A program made the translations under genes and the position numbers. Shown here one piece after another: positions 17,919-27,702 of a DNA stretch of 64,000 nt (positions within the stretch are counted from its first letter, which is position 1; each line of letters starts with the position of its first letter). This DNA comes from Yersinia proxima (GTDB lineage: Bacteria > Pseudomonadota > Gammaproteobacteria > Enterobacterales > Enterobacteriaceae). The notes below the pieces were generated by a model that was not told where the DNA came from, ran no database searches, and saw only the letters and a program-made list of their open reading frames with translations. The DNA lies in assembly GCF_902170785.1 (NCBI RefSeq), contig NZ_CABHYG010000002.1, forward strand, positions 62,001 through 126,000, read 5' to 3'.

Positions 17919-18578
17919 GTGAGCCATCAAGATAAACCAGAGCAGGCCTCTCCATCACTAACCACCATCAGGGCCAGAACCCGGCGGTTACTTATCGATA
18001 CAGCGATGTCGATGTATGAACAAGGCGCATTTCCATCAATAACCGAAGTGGCAAACGCCGCCCAGCTTTCTCGTGCAACGGCTTATCGCTATTTCCCAAC
18101 GCAAAGTGCCTTGGTTTCTGCCATGGTTGATGAGAGCCTCGGGCCGATATTGGCGTGGCAACCGACTCAACCTGATGCTCGCCAGCGAATTGCTGAATTA
18201 TTGTCTTTTGCTTATCCACGGATGTTGCAACACGAAGGTGTGCTGCGAGCCGCGTTGCATTTATCGTTACAACAATGGGCCGACAACCGTAGTAATCCAA
18301 ATAATGAAGAAAAGTTGATTCGTGGTAACCGTAAGCGGTTGTTAAAACTGGCAGTCGAGCCATTGGAAGGAAAGTTACCGCCAGAAGCACTGCAACGAGT
18401 GATCCATGCTTTCTCGTTAATTTATGGGTCAGAAGTGTTTATGGTGCTGAAAGATATTTGGCATTTGGATGACGCCGGAATTCAGGATGTTACCCAGTGG
18501 ATGGGCAAAGCCATTCTGCTACAAGCGGAAACCGATGCAATGCAGACGGCTCAGGATGAGAGCTGCATGGATAAGTGA
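17919..18578 (+). CDS. TetR-family transcriptional regulator
   Basis: A 219-aa regulator with an N-terminal helix-turn-helix (SITEVANAAQLSRATAYRYF, about residues 38-57 with flanking TIRARTRRLLIDTAMSMYEQGAF) and an all-helical ligand-binding remainder. I place the start at GTG 17919 because TGGAG lies seven bases before it; an in-frame GTG at 17913 would add two residues and has no SD. It is divergent from the UPF0261/TIM-barrel operon, and the gap holds two matching 16-bp palindromes, so it is the likely local repressor. The effector is unknown. ERIC sequences follow its stop. Confidence 0.88.
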   Translation: MSHQDKPEQASPSLTTIRARTRRLLIDTAMSMYEQGAFPSITEVANAAQLSRATAYRYFPTQSALVSAMVDESLGPILAWQPTQPDARQRIAELLSFAYPRMLQHEGVLRAALHLSLQQWADNRSNPNNEEKLIRGNRKRLLKLAVEPLEGKLPPEALQRVIHAFSLIYGSEVFMVLKDIWHLDDAGIQDVTQWMGKAILLQAETDAMQTAQDESCMDK

Positions 18579-18630
18579 TTCAGGTGAGTGAATGCCGCTA
18601 ACACCGCTGCGGCGTCAAGGCCGCAGGGTT
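18572..18630. repeat. Partial ERIC copy
   Basis: The right half of an ERIC element (GTGATTCAGGTGAGTGAATG..., GCTAACACCGCTGCGGCGTCAAGG). It touches the stop codon of the TetR gene and is followed directly by a full copy, whose right half at 18699-18752 is almost identical. Confidence 0.85.
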
Positions 18631-18752
18631 TACCCAAAGTCATTGGCGTTGCGGCAAGGCAGCAAATGAACACATCCCGATGAGCTGACATGAGTCAGTG
18701 ATTCGGGTGAGTGAATGCCGCTAACACCGCTGCGGCGTCAAGGTCACAGGGT
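18631..18752. repeat. ERIC element between tetR-type gene and uvrD
   Basis: Full-length ERIC (TACCCAAAGTCATTGGCGTTGC..., CCCGATGAGCTGACATGAG, ends GTCACAGGGTA). Together with the preceding half copy it makes a short tandem between two convergent genes, 4 bases before the uvrD stop. Confidence 0.9.
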
Positions 18753-18756
18753 AAAT

Positions 18757-20919
18757 TTAGACGGCTTCCAGCCGTGCGTAAGCCGCCACCAGCCACTTAA
18801 TCCCTTCACCGGGGAAAGCTACTTGCAATCGACTGTGCTCACCGCTGCCTTCTAAATTGACGATAGTGCCTTCACCAAACTTAGGATGTCGCACCCGCTG
18901 GCCCAGTGAGAAGCCGCTGTCATTTTCGTTCATCGGCGTCCCCATTCTACGGTGGTTTACCGGGCGAGAGACCGTCGCGCGTAGCCGCACTTCTTCGACG
19001 CACTCTTGCGGCAATTCGCCGATAAAACGTGATGGCCGATGATTCACTTCTTTGCCGTACAAACGGCGGCTCTCGGCATAACAGAGTGTCAGTTTCTGCA
19101 TCGCGCGCGTGACCCCAACATAGGCCAGCCGCCGTTCTTCTTCCAGACGCCCACCTTCATCCAGTGACATCTGACTTGGGAACATGCCCTCTTCCATACC
19201 CACGATAAATACCTGCGGGAACTCCAGCCCTTTTGCTGAATGGAGAGTCATCAATTGCACTGCATCCTGATAGGCATCTGCTTGCCCCTCACCGGCTTCC
19301 AGCGCCGCATGAGAAAGAAATGCCTGTAATGGCATCAGATCCTGATCTTCATCCTGATAGCTGTATTGGCGGGTCGCATTGACCAGTTCTTCAAGGTTTT
19401 CAACACGCGCCTGACCTTTTTCGCCCTTTTCCTGCTCGTACATCGACCACAAGCCAGAATCGCGAATGACTCGATCAGTTTGGACATGCAGCGGCATATC
19501 AGCTGTTTCATGCGCCAGTGAATCTACCAGTTCGACAAAACGTTGCAGTGCAGAAGCCGCACGGCCTGCCAGCACTTTTTCCTGCAACATGGCACGGGTT
19601 GACTGCCACAAGGTTAACTGACGGTCACGCGCGGTTTGGCGAATCACATCTAATGTGCGATCACCAATCCCACGGGTCGGCGTATTCACCACCCGCTCAA
19701 AAGCAGCATCATCGTTACGATTGGAAATCAGGCGCAGATAAGCCAGTGCGTCTTTGATTTCCTGACGTTCGAAGAAGCGCTGACCACCATAAATACGGTA
19801 CGGCATCGCCGTTTGTAACAAGGCCTCTTCCAAAACACGCGATTGGGCATTACTACGATACAAGATGGCGCAATCATTCAGTGCACCGCCGTTGTCTTGC
19901 CAGGCTTTGATGCGATTCACCACAAACCGGGCTTCATCCAACTCGTTAAAGGCACAATAGAGTGAGATAGGCTCGCCTTGCGCCCCATCAGTCCACAAGT
20001 TCTTACCCATGCGGCCGTCATTATTAGCAATCAGGGTGTTTGCCGCCGTCAGAATATTGCTGGTCGAACGATAATTCTGCTCCAATCGGATAGTTTCAGC
20101 GCCGGGAAAATCTTTCAGGAAGCGCTGGATATTCTCCACCTGCGCCCCGCGCCAGCCATAAATTGACTGGTCATCATCGCCGACAATCATCACATTGGAG
20201 CGATCCCCCGCCAGCAGGCGAATCCAGGCATATTGAATGTTGTTGGTATCCTGGAACTCATCCACCAGAATGTTGGTAAAGCGCTCGCGATAGTGATTCA
20301 GAATGTGGGGCTTATTCAGCCACAACTCATGCGCGCGCAATAATAGCTCGGCAAAATCCACCAGGCCCGCGCGGTCACAGGCTTCCTGATAGGCCTGATA
20401 GATACGCAACCAAGTGGCTTCAACCGGGTTACCGTAGCTCTCAATATGCTGCGGACGTAGCCCTTCGTCTTTTTTGCCGTTGATGTACCACATTGCCTGA
20501 CGCGGTGGCCATTGTTTTTCATCTAAATTCAATGCCTTAACCAAGCGTTTCAATAATCGCAGTTGGTCGTCGCTGTCGAGGATTTGGAAATCTTGCGGCA
20601 GATTGGCATCCATATGGTGAGCACGCAGCAACCGGTGCGCCAACCCGTGGAAAGTGCCAATCCACATGCCGCCCTGACTGGTACCAATCAAATGCTCAAT
20701 ACGGTGGCGCATTTCGGCCGCCGCTTTATTGGTAAAGGTCACCGCGATAATCGAATACGGGGAGGCATTTTCTACCGACAGCAGCCAGGCAATACGATGA
20801 ACCAGCACCCGTGTTTTGCCACTGCCCGCACCGGCCAGTACCAACAGGTTGCAACGTGGCGCGGCCACGGCTTCACGTTGTTTTTCATTCAGGCTGTCGA
20901 GCAGATCAGAAACGTCCAT
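18757..20919 (-). CDS. uvrD: DNA helicase II
   Basis: 3'-5' superfamily 1 helicase needed for nucleotide excision repair and methyl-directed mismatch repair, and for clearing RecA filaments and stalled RNA polymerase. The 720-aa protein has Walker A (LAGAGSGKT, about residues 29-37), motif II LVDEFQDTN, the Q-motif [23 protein letters not shown], and motif VI VGVTRAM. The C-terminal Tudor-like part has GQRVRHPKFGEGTI. The ATG at 20919 gives the E. coli length of 720 aa. A LexA box (20989-21004) and a hairpin (20952-20975) precede it, matching the SOS control and leader attenuator of E. coli uvrD. It is the last gene of the lptM-dapF-yigA-xerC-yigB group. Confidence 0.98.
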   Translation of the reverse strand: MDVSDLLDSLNEKQREAVAAPRCNLLVLAGAGSGKTRVLVHRIAWLLSVENASPYSIIAVTFTNKAAAEMRHRIEHLIGTSQGGMWIGTFHGLAHRLLRAHHMDANLPQDFQILDSDDQLRLLKRLVKALNLDEKQWPPRQAMWYINGKKDEGLRPQHIESYGNPVEATWLRIYQAYQEACDRAGLVDFAELLLRAHELWLNKPHILNHYRERFTNILVDEFQDTNNIQYAWIRLLAGDRSNVMIVGDDDQSIYGWRGAQVENIQRFLKDFPGAETIRLEQNYRSTSNILTAANTLIANNDGRMGKNLWTDGAQGEPISLYCAFNELDEARFVVNRIKAWQDNGGALNDCAILYRSNAQSRVLEEALLQTAMPYRIYGGQRFFERQEIKDALAYLRLISNRNDDAAFERVVNTPTRGIGDRTLDVIRQTARDRQLTLWQSTRAMLQEKVLAGRAASALQRFVELVDSLAHETADMPLHVQTDRVIRDSGLWSMYEQEKGEKGQARVENLEELVNATRQYSYQDEDQDLMPLQAFLSHAALEAGEGQADAYQDAVQLMTLHSAKGLEFPQVFIVGMEEGMFPSQMSLDEGGRLEEERRLAYVGVTRAMQKLTLCYAESRRLYGKEVNHRPSRFIGELPQECVEEVRLRATVSRPVNHRRMGTPMNENDSGFSLGQRVRHPKFGEGTIVNLEGSGEHSRLQVAFPGEGIKWLVAAYARLEAV

Positions 20920-20951
20920 AGGCACCGTTTATCGGGTAAGGGAAAATAGCT

Positions 20952-20975
20952 AAATCGCCAGCTATCCGGCGATTT
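20952..20975 (-). terminator. uvrD leader hairpin (attenuator-like)
   Basis: AAATCGCC (20952-20959) and GGCGATTT (20968-20975) form a perfect 8-bp stem with an 8-base loop in the uvrD leader, between the LexA box and the start codon. E. coli uvrD has a terminator-like leader sequence in the same place. Here only a short T-rich stretch (AGCTATTTT on the minus strand) follows. Confidence 0.55.
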
Positions 20976-20988
20976 TAACATCATTTCA

Positions 20989-21004
20989 CTGTGAATTTAT
21001 ACAG
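20989..21004. promoter_or_regulatory. LexA box (SOS box) of uvrD
   Basis: CTGTGAATTTATACAG matches the CTG-N10-CAG LexA consensus with AT-rich centre (reverse strand CTGTATAAATTCACAG against CTGTATATATAWACAG). It lies 70 bases upstream of the uvrD start and just downstream of yigB, giving uvrD its own DNA-damage-inducible promoter. Confidence 0.9.
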
Positions 21005-21019
21005 AGTTATTGCAGAGGA

Positions 21020-21736
21020 TTATAGCAATGCTGTCAGGGAAGCCAACTGCGAAATCTCAATATGTGGCAATAACCGGCTGTCACTGGCCGTCATCAGGCT
21101 CTGTTGGCGGTCGTTAATCCAGCATGCTTGCATGCCACAACGTAGCGAGCCGGCTACATCAGTGGTCAGGTCATCACCGACATGTAAAATATTTTTCAGC
21201 GGAATATCCAGATGATTCGCCGCTTTATGGTACATATCGCGGAAGGGCTTGGCGCGGCCATGCGGGCCGGAGCGCAAGACAAACTGAAAATAATTATCCA
21301 GACCACAGGCTTTAGGATCCGCATTGCCATTGGTGATAGCCACCAGCGGATAATGCTCAGCCAGCGCGCTTAAGGTATCGTGTGTCGCCGGCGGCACATA
21401 AATACGGCTTCGCCATAGGGCAAAGTTTTCCATTGCAGCATCAGCCCCACATTGCGCTTCTGACTTACTCAAACCATGACGCATCAACCCCAGCTCAATA
21501 GCATGCCAGCGCCACTGAGTGACATCGTGGTAAATGTCCGGATCTTGCTCCAGTAATTCACGACGAAAGCGGTGTAAATCTGCGGCTTGTAACTGCGTCA
21601 AATTGGGGTGGTACTGCTGTAAAAATGCGACAGACTCTTGTTCTGTACGGGATATCACCGGCCGATTGTCATACAAGGTGTCATCCAAATCGAAGGTAAT
21701 GGCGGAAATACGTTCAAGTGGACGATAAAAATGCAT
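21020..21736 (-). CDS. yigB: HAD-family FMN/riboflavin-intermediate phosphatase YigB
   Basis: Haloacid-dehalogenase phosphatase; E. coli YigB hydrolyses FMN and 5-amino-6-(5-phospho-D-ribitylamino)uracil, a dephosphorylation step in riboflavin synthesis. The 238-aa protein has [17 protein letters not shown] with nucleophile Asp16 and acid Asp18, a helical cap, VAITNGNAD (motif II) and [18 protein letters not shown] (metal-binding motif). It overlaps xerC by one base (TGATG arrangement), so it is translated from the same message. The neighbour order xerC-yigB-uvrD is as in E. coli. Confidence 0.94.
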   Translation of the reverse strand: MHFYRPLERISAITFDLDDTLYDNRPVISRTEQESVAFLQQYHPNLTQLQAADLHRFRRELLEQDPDIYHDVTQWRWHAIELGLMRHGLSKSEAQCGADAAMENFALWRSRIYVPPATHDTLSALAEHYPLVAITNGNADPKACGLDNYFQFVLRSGPHGRAKPFRDMYHKAANHLDIPLKNILHVGDDLTTDVAGSLRCGMQACWINDRQQSLMTASDSRLLPHIEISQLASLTALL

Positions 21737-22647
21737 CAGGATTTGCCTCGTTTGGCCCGTGGATGAGCAGCATCATACACTGTTGCCAGATGTTGAAAGT
21801 CTAGATGAGTATAAATTTGTGTGGTGGTCAGATTGGCGTGGCCGAGTAACTCCTGCACTGCACGCAGGTCGCCGCTGGATTCCAGCATGTGGGTGGCGAA
21901 AGAGTGGCGTAGTTTATGCGGGTGAATATGGCTACTGACCCCTTGCTTGACACCCCATTCGGCAAAGCGTTTTTGCACATTTCGCGCTGAAATCCGCTTC
22001 CCGGTATTGGCTAAAAAGATGGCGTCATCCTGCGGTTCAAACAATTCACGTAGTTCCAGCCAATGCTCCAGCCACTTGACTGCCGTCTTGCCGATAGGGA
22101 CTTTGCGCTCTTTGCTACCCTTACCCATCACCCACACTTCGCCGCTCGCCAGATCGACATGTTTGCAGTTCATTCCGACCAGTTCAGATAAACGCAAGCC
22201 CGCGCCATACATGACTTCCAGCATCGCCCGGTCACGCACTGCCAGTGGGTCATTCAGGTCGATATCCAGCAGTTTATCGACCTCATCGACATCAATATTT
22301 TTCGGCAGATGGCGGCCAGAACGCGGGGTACTGACCCCTTTAGCCGGATTGGCTTGCAGTACGCCCTGACTGACCAGCCAGTTGAGGAAACTGCGCAAAG
22401 CCGAGAGCCGCAAAGCCAGGCTGGATGAGTGCAAACCGGCGCGTTTGCTACGCGAAACCAACGAGCGCACTTGCGCGGCATCCAGTGTTTGCCAGTGTGC
22501 CAACCCCATCTGCTCGCCCATTTCCATCAGCGCTTGCAACTGACGTCGATAGCTGGTGACAGTCAGCGGGCTAAGTTGGCGCTCAACTTTGAGGTAACGC
22601 AGAAAAGCCTCTACCTGCGGGGCAAGCGAAGTACTGAACTCAGTCAT
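21736..22647 (-). CDS. xerC: Site-specific tyrosine recombinase XerC
   Basis: Tyrosine recombinase that, with XerD and FtsK, resolves chromosome dimers at dif and plasmid multimers. The 303-aa protein has the SAM-like N-terminal DNA-binding domain (residues 5-95) and the catalytic domain with Arg152 (GAGLRLSEL), Lys176 (VMGKGSKER), His244/Arg247 (HPHKLRHSF), His270 (LLGHAN) and the nucleophile Tyr279 ([10 protein letters not shown]). All six expected residues are present. Start overlaps yigA by four bases (ATGA) and stop overlaps yigB by one, so it is firmly inside the dapF operon. No sign that it belongs to an integrative element. Confidence 0.97.
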   Translation of the reverse strand: MTEFSTSLAPQVEAFLRYLKVERQLSPLTVTSYRRQLQALMEMGEQMGLAHWQTLDAAQVRSLVSRSKRAGLHSSSLALRLSALRSFLNWLVSQGVLQANPAKGVSTPRSGRHLPKNIDVDEVDKLLDIDLNDPLAVRDRAMLEVMYGAGLRLSELVGMNCKHVDLASGEVWVMGKGSKERKVPIGKTAVKWLEHWLELRELFEPQDDAIFLANTGKRISARNVQKRFAEWGVKQGVSSHIHPHKLRHSFATHMLESSGDLRAVQELLGHANLTTTQIYTHLDFQHLATVYDAAHPRAKRGKS

Positions 22648-23348
22648 ACCGGCTCTATCCAGCGCTCCAACAGGCTCGGCAATAACATGGATAATTGATT
22701 CAGCATCACGGTGCCCATGCCTTGCTGATAATGCTGGATATCACGACTGCTGAAAATGATAACCCCCAGATCACCCTCTTTGCCCAGCAACGACAATGCC
22801 ACAGACCCGACTTGCTTGGCTTGCGGCAATAACAGCAACAGCTCCGGCCCATTCAGGCTACCGAGATAATGGCGATCATTCCCCAACCGCTGAATGCGCA
22901 TTGGCTCAAAAGCGTGGCGAGACAAACCCAAATGGGTGAAATCAGATGGCGCGCCGATTTGCCAACGGTCAGTAAACAATCTGACATTTGCACCGGCCAG
23001 CCCGAAATCTCTGGCCCAGCGCTGCAAACGATTGAGCATATCTAGCAAGCTACTGGCGGCGGCAAGATTGCCTTGCAGTTGCAGTAACCGGTTGAATAAC
23101 ACTTCATTCAAGCCCGCCTGCTCCATCAGTAACGTAATCTCTTCTTCCAACTGACCTATCTGGTTACGCTGACGCCCCAGCTGCCACTCCACCAGCGAGA
23201 CAGTGCCTCTCACCGGATGGGGAATATGCATCTGTTCAACTAAACGAGCATTGCGGATAAAGAAGTCGGGATTTTGCAATAAATACTGCATAACGGCATC
23301 GTCGTCTAACTCGATACCCGCCAGCGCCTGCTCCTCAGAACTTTTCAT
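22644..23348 (-). CDS. yigA: DUF484 (GAF-like) protein YigA
   Basis: A 234-aa cytoplasmic protein of the DUF484 family, conserved between dapF and xerC in many gammaproteobacteria; function unknown. The start has [21 protein letters not shown], a family signature, followed by a coiled helical stretch ([24 protein letters not shown]) and a GAF-like domain in the second half ([26 protein letters not shown]). It overlaps xerC by four bases (ATGA). An ERIC element separates it from dapF, which is unusual inside an operon. Position and family give confidence in the name, not in a role. Confidence 0.9.
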   Translation of the reverse strand: MKSSEEQALAGIELDDDAVMQYLLQNPDFFIRNARLVEQMHIPHPVRGTVSLVEWQLGRQRNQIGQLEEEITLLMEQAGLNEVLFNRLLQLQGNLAAASSLLDMLNRLQRWARDFGLAGANVRLFTDRWQIGAPSDFTHLGLSRHAFEPMRIQRLGNDRHYLGSLNGPELLLLLPQAKQVGSVALSLLGKEGDLGVIIFSSRDIQHYQQGMGTVMLNQLSMLLPSLLERWIEPV

Positions 23349-23363
23349 GTCACACCCGTTCCT

Positions 23364-23487
23364 ATAGCCAAAGTAATTGGAATTGCAGGTAGGCAGCCAG
23401 CAAGCGAATCCCGATGAGCTTACTTAAGTAAGTGATTCGGGTGAGTGCGCGCAGCTAACAACCCTGCAGTTTCAAGTACGAAGGATA
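23364..23487. repeat. ERIC element between dapF and yigA
   Basis: About 124 bases (AGCCAAAGTAATTGGAATTGC..., CCGATGAGCTTACTTAAGTAAG, GTGCGCGCAGCTAACAACC, ending GTACGAAGGATAT). It reaches the dapF stop codon and sits inside the dapF-yigA-xerC transcription unit. Confidence 0.92.
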
Positions 23488-24312
23488 TTATAAATGAATG
23501 AAGCCATCATACACATGAGTGGCTGGCCCGGTCATATACAGCGGATGACCCGGCCCTTTCCAACTGATATGCAAACTGCCACCCGGCAATTCAACATGCA
23601 CATCTTCATCCAACAACTCTTGCTGAATGCCAATCGCCACGGCGGCACAAGCCCCGCTACCACAAGCCTGAGTTTCACCGGCTCCGCGCTCATACACTCG
23701 CAAGCGGATATGTTCACGGCTCACAACCTGCATAAAGCCGATATTAGCCCGTTCGGGAAAGCGCTCATGGCTTTCTAATACTGGGCCTAGCAAGGCAACA
23801 TTGGCAACCGAAACATCATCAACCTGCATCACACAATGAGGATTGCCCATCGAAACGACACCACATAACACGGTGTGCTCGGCGGCTCGCAAAATGTAGG
23901 TTTTTTCAGCTTTAGCCGCACGGAAAGGAACACTCTGCGGCTCGAAATTGGGTTCGCCCATATTGACGCACACCAGTTCGTCTTCAGTCACACTCAATAT
24001 CATGCGACCAGTTTGGGTGCTGACACTGATGTCGCGTTTATTGGTCAGCCCTTTCAGTCGGACAAAACGGGCAAAACAGCGCGCGCCATTGCCACACTGA
24101 GAGACTTCGCTGCCATCGGCATTAAAAATACGGTAGTGAAAATCCAGCTCAGGATCATAAGGTGGTTCAACCACCAACATTTGATCAAAGCCCACGCCAG
24201 TGTGCCGGTCTGCTAATCGGCGGATCAACTCCGGCGAAAAGTAAACATTTTGGGTAACTGCATCGACAACCATAAAGTCGTTGCCAAGACCGTGCATTTT
24301 GGAGAACTGCAT
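23488..24312 (-). CDS. dapF: Diaminopimelate epimerase
   Basis: Converts LL- to meso-diaminopimelate, the precursor of both lysine and the peptidoglycan cross-linking residue. The 274-aa protein has the two-cysteine catalytic pair: Cys73 in [10 protein letters not shown] and the second in [12 protein letters not shown] (near residue 217). The N-terminal [17 protein letters not shown] is the usual family start, including the GLGND motif. It matches E. coli DapF (274 aa). lptM lies 88 bases upstream on the same strand; the cell-wall gene then continues through yigA, xerC and yigB. Confidence 0.98.
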   Translation of the reverse strand: MQFSKMHGLGNDFMVVDAVTQNVYFSPELIRRLADRHTGVGFDQMLVVEPPYDPELDFHYRIFNADGSEVSQCGNGARCFARFVRLKGLTNKRDISVSTQTGRMILSVTEDELVCVNMGEPNFEPQSVPFRAAKAEKTYILRAAEHTVLCGVVSMGNPHCVMQVDDVSVANVALLGPVLESHERFPERANIGFMQVVSREHIRLRVYERGAGETQACGSGACAAVAIGIQQELLDEDVHVELPGGSLHISWKGPGHPLYMTGPATHVYDGFIHL

Positions 24313-24400
24313 TTCATACTCCGCTGACTTTTATTGACCGGCTAAATTTTCGGTACTGGCTACATTCGGTACTGACTCAATCTGGCGGCGTAAAGGATTT

Positions 24401-24604
24401 TCACTGTGGCCCTGCGATACTTTGGGTCGGCTTCTGTTCATCCGGTAAACCTTGCTGATTTTTATCGACCTGGCCACTGTCTTGTTTGGTTGTTTCGACT
24501 TTTGGTTTATCTGCCGGTGGGAAATATAACGGGCCTTTCAGACCACAACCGCTCAGCGCGAACACCATCATCGCAGTCAGTGGCCAACATAGTTTCTTTT
24601 TCAT
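24401..24604 (-). CDS. lptM: Lipoprotein LptM (YifL)
   Basis: Small outer-membrane lipoprotein, 67 aa, formerly YifL; the E. coli protein helps the LPS translocon LptD-LptE mature by favouring correct disulfide formation. A lipoprotein signal is clear: MKKKLCWPLTAMMVFALSGC with lipobox LSGC and acylated Cys20. The conserved segment GLKGPLYFPP directly follows the cysteine and is the part known to mimic LPS binding; the rest is a polar, proline-rich tail (DKPKVETTKQDSGQVDKNQQ). It is upstream of dapF and divergent from cyaY, as in E. coli. Confidence 0.93.
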   Translation of the reverse strand: MKKKLCWPLTAMMVFALSGCGLKGPLYFPPADKPKVETTKQDSGQVDKNQQGLPDEQKPTQSIAGPQ

Positions 24605-24717
24605 TTTTTAACGCCTGTAAATTGTTTTGACGCCGGTAAATGTGTTATTGCCTGTGATTCAGGCGTCCAAGGCCTCTATAATCGCAGGTGGATCATGAAA
24701 AGCAATAGGAATTGAAT

Positions 24718-25038
24718 ATGAACGACAGCGAGTTTCATCAGTTAGCCGATCAATTGATGCTTTGCATTGAAGAAACACTGGATGGTTTTAGTGGCGATAG
24801 CGATATCGATTATGAAACCAATGGCGGGGTGATGACCCTGACTTTTGAGAATGGCAGCAAGATTGTTATCAACCGCCAGGAGCCATTACATCAGGTATGG
24901 TTGGCAACTAAAGCGGGCGGTTATCATTTTGATTACCGCGAAGGGCACTGGTATTGCTCGCGCAGCGGCGAAGAGTTCTTTACCAAGCTATCCGAAGCAG
25001 CGACCGCGCAAGCTGGCGAAGTCGTGAGTTTTAGCTAG
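24718..25038 (+). CDS. cyaY: Frataxin-like protein CyaY
   Basis: Bacterial frataxin, an iron-binding regulator of iron-sulfur cluster assembly on IscS/IscU. The 106-aa protein equals the E. coli length and has the acidic first helix ([32 protein letters not shown]), the beta-sheet with [28 protein letters not shown], and the frataxin signature [22 protein letters not shown] chose ATG 24718 over an in-frame TTG at 24712; AGGAA lies upstream. It is divergent from lptM and convergent with cyaA, with a partial ERIC between the stops. Confidence 0.97.
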   Translation: MNDSEFHQLADQLMLCIEETLDGFSGDSDIDYETNGGVMTLTFENGSKIVINRQEPLHQVWLATKAGGYHFDYREGHWYCSRSGEEFFTKLSEAATAQAGEVVSFS

Positions 25039-25040
25039 TC

Positions 25041-25100
25041 ACAGTCAGTGATTCGGATAGAAGCGCGCAGCTAACACCCCTGCGGCGTCAAGGCCACAGG
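25041..25100. repeat. Partial ERIC between cyaY and cyaA
   Basis: Right half of an ERIC element (CAGTCAGTGATTCGG..., GCGCGCAGCTAACACCCC, TGCGGCGTCAAGG). It lies between the convergent stops of cyaY and cyaA; the left half is missing. Confidence 0.85.
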
Positions 25101-25105
25101 GGAAA

Positions 25106-27652
25106 TTAATGTAGCTGAAATTGCTGTGCTGGCGCGGAGGTTTCTTTATCAGCAATATGCAGATGAGACAACGCATTGCTGCGGAAAGGAATCACCTGAG
25201 TTCGACCATCTAACTGCACAATTTGGTAGAACTGCGGCAAGTTGAAGTTGATAAAGCTGGAGCCGTAAGTAAAGCGGTCGTGGGAAGATGAATAGAAACG
25301 GCTAACATCCCGCACTAACTCCTCTTTACTGCCCTCACAATGATGATAAACCTCAACGCGGTTTGTCTCATCCAGGATATAAATATTAAATCCTTTCTCA
25401 TCTGCGGTGCCTTCGAAGAAGAACTGAATAATCCCTTCGCTGGCAAAACCGTCCACAACCGGTGGCAGATGAATTTGATCGGTTTCGACCTGAATCGATA
25501 ACCCATGCAACTTGTTATTGGATATCGCGCCATAGAATTCGACAGCATTTTCCAATTTCTGCACCGAGACACTCAGGCGCTCAAAGAACAAGCCCCATGT
25601 TTGACCGGAAACTCGCACCGCTTTGAAACGGCCTGGTTCCTGGCGGGTACTGGACAAGCGCAGTTCAATACATTCAGAAACCAATTGCTGGATACGGGTA
25701 CGAATCAAGCCACGTAAGTGTTGGCTATAGCAGAACACATCCACGGATTCTGGCGGAGCCGCATCCTGATGCATTTTGCCTAAAATAGTTTTCAGTGCTT
25801 CCAATACCGCCTGTTCACCGCTGAAATGCAGCGTCCGCACTTCATTCCATGAATTGCGGTACAACAAATCAATACTGCCAACCAAGCACTGCTGCTGCTC
25901 GCCAAAACTGAAAACATCCAGTTTACGGAAATCAAAATGCACTACTTGATTACGGAAAGCGGCAGTTGGGTCATGTTCCAGATTGACGATAATCGCTAAA
26001 TGGCGAATCTCGCACGGGCTATATAGCGCTTTCGGTGTCGGCGCTGGCAGACGCAATGGGAAGTGGTGAGAGATATCCGTCACCAACTCTTGCAGTTTGA
26101 CGGTATCGCACAGATTGGCACTTTTAATATGCAAGCGCGTTTTGCTGGTCAATAAGCCGTTGAAATAGGCCCATGACACCAATTTATTCAGATAACGGTT
26201 ATATTCCAGCGGCTGATGACTGACAATCGTCTCCATCGACGGCGCTTGGTTATACAGATACCAGCCCGGACGATTAGCACGGCCCGCAGGCACATGAATA
26301 AAGGTCAGGTGTTCTTCGGAAAGATCCGGTGAAATTTGCGGGTTAACCAGAGTCACTTTACCCGGCAGGGCTTCAAATGCCGCATACAGTTTACGGGTCA
26401 GAACGCCGATATCCTGCGGGCTGGCGCTAACGCTCAAGTTGTTGCGCCGAGCAAAGCGAATCAAATTACGATAGCTTTGCATCATGGCATCTAACAGCTC
26501 GTTATGTGCTTCACGCACCCGTTCAATCTTCCAGTTCGCACGGTTATCCAACACCGCCAGACTCTCATCACTCCAGCCCCATTCACTGACCAATTGGCTG
26601 AGAATTTCACGCCGCCAGCCCACACTTGCGGGGGTTCGGGATAATTTCTCACACACTTTCAGATAGAAACAACGACGCACCAGGTTCAAACGGGTGGTGT
26701 CATTAATTTGGGTCAGGTAGCGGGTGACACGATCGAGCATCATGCAGTAAGCATCGAGGCCAAATGCCACAATCTCACCGGCATGCAAGCGCTGTTTGAT
26801 TTCCATCGCCAACAGTTGGGAATTAGGGTATTCCCAAGAATAGGCTTCGAGCAGAACCGTTTTCAGCACCGCTTTATAAGGCGAATCGATACTTTTGTAC
26901 AATTGCCACAAACTGGCCCCGAAATACTCTTCCGCTGACAGGGTGCTCAAACCGCCCAGATCCAGCCATTCATTCGGCGTTAATACGCCCTGCGCGTACA
27001 GCGACAGCACGTAATCATCGTAATTATTTTCTTCTTCAACCGGAACCATATTCCACAGAATACGTTTCCCAGCCAGACGAACCGCACTGCGGTAAAATTC
27101 ATCCAGCAATAAAATATGTTGGGTTGAGCCGCAATCCTCGCCCCCCAGACTACCACTGGCGTTATGGCGGAAACGGTTTTCATCTATCAGGAAGAAGCTA
27201 ACTTCAACACCCATTGATGCAGCCCATTTTTCCAGCAGACTACATTTCTTTTGCAGGCGGTTGCGCTCTTCAGCATCAAGCCAGGCTTGGTGACACACCC
27301 AGATATCCAGATCAGATGTATGGCACTGACCAATAGATGAAGTGCTGCCCATTGAGTAGACGCCGGTAATCGGCAGTTCACCGCCCACACTCTGCTGCAA
27401 AGGTTGGCCCCATTTGGCTTCAACCTCAGAGAGATAATCCTGTTGCGTTTCATTGGGCGTGAAAAGACAGATGCCATGGGGAACGTTACCATCAAGGTAG
27501 CCCGGCATCAGTGGATGATGACAATGTAATAGGGTCGGTAGCAGACTGTAGACCTTTTGGAAGGCTGGCCCCATGGCCGCCAAGGCGCGATCGACTCGTA
27601 ATTGGTTGATCGCATCCAGTCGCTGTTTTAGTGTCTCGATGTAGAGGTACAA
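25106..27652 (-). CDS. cyaA: Class I adenylate cyclase
   Basis: Makes cAMP, the cofactor of CRP, and is activated through the glucose phosphotransferase system. The 848-aa protein begins at TTG ([32 protein letters not shown]), the same unusual start codon and length as in E. coli. The catalytic N-terminal half has the nucleotidyltransferase block [19 protein letters not shown]; the C-terminal half is the regulatory domain. The frame is open further upstream to 27778, but the extension (with an 18-bp duplication) has no family match. A CRP site at 27835-27856 suggests feedback control of transcription. It is divergent from hemC. Confidence 0.97.
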   Translation of the reverse strand: MYLYIETLKQRLDAINQLRVDRALAAMGPAFQKVYSLLPTLLHCHHPLMPGYLDGNVPHGICLFTPNETQQDYLSEVEAKWGQPLQQSVGGELPITGVYSMGSTSSIGQCHTSDLDIWVCHQAWLDAEERNRLQKKCSLLEKWAASMGVEVSFFLIDENRFRHNASGSLGGEDCGSTQHILLLDEFYRSAVRLAGKRILWNMVPVEEENNYDDYVLSLYAQGVLTPNEWLDLGGLSTLSAEEYFGASLWQLYKSIDSPYKAVLKTVLLEAYSWEYPNSQLLAMEIKQRLHAGEIVAFGLDAYCMMLDRVTRYLTQINDTTRLNLVRRCFYLKVCEKLSRTPASVGWRREILSQLVSEWGWSDESLAVLDNRANWKIERVREAHNELLDAMMQSYRNLIRFARRNNLSVSASPQDIGVLTRKLYAAFEALPGKVTLVNPQISPDLSEEHLTFIHVPAGRANRPGWYLYNQAPSMETIVSHQPLEYNRYLNKLVSWAYFNGLLTSKTRLHIKSANLCDTVKLQELVTDISHHFPLRLPAPTPKALYSPCEIRHLAIIVNLEHDPTAAFRNQVVHFDFRKLDVFSFGEQQQCLVGSIDLLYRNSWNEVRTLHFSGEQAVLEALKTILGKMHQDAAPPESVDVFCYSQHLRGLIRTRIQQLVSECIELRLSSTRQEPGRFKAVRVSGQTWGLFFERLSVSVQKLENAVEFYGAISNNKLHGLSIQVETDQIHLPPVVDGFASEGIIQFFFEGTADEKGFNIYILDETNRVEVYHHCEGSKEELVRDVSRFYSSSHDRFTYGSSFINFNLPQFYQIVQLDGRTQVIPFRSNALSHLHIADKETSAPAQQFQLH

Positions 27653-27666
27653 GACGTCTCGCCTGG

Positions 27667-27702
27667 TTGTTCCGGTGCTTAGAATTGTTCCGGTGCTTAG
27701 AA
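27667..27702. repeat. 18-bp perfect tandem duplication in the cyaA leader
   Basis: TTGTTCCGGTGCTTAGAA occurs twice in a row (27667-27684 and 27685-27702) followed by an A-run. It lies 15 to 50 bases upstream of the cyaA TTG start. The duplicate preserves the open frame upstream. Confidence 0.95.

Noticed and set aside
21736-22647. Tyrosine recombinase as a sign of an integrative element
   Set aside because: It is the housekeeping XerC in its conserved dapF-xerC-yigB-uvrD context; no att repeats or phage genes nearby.
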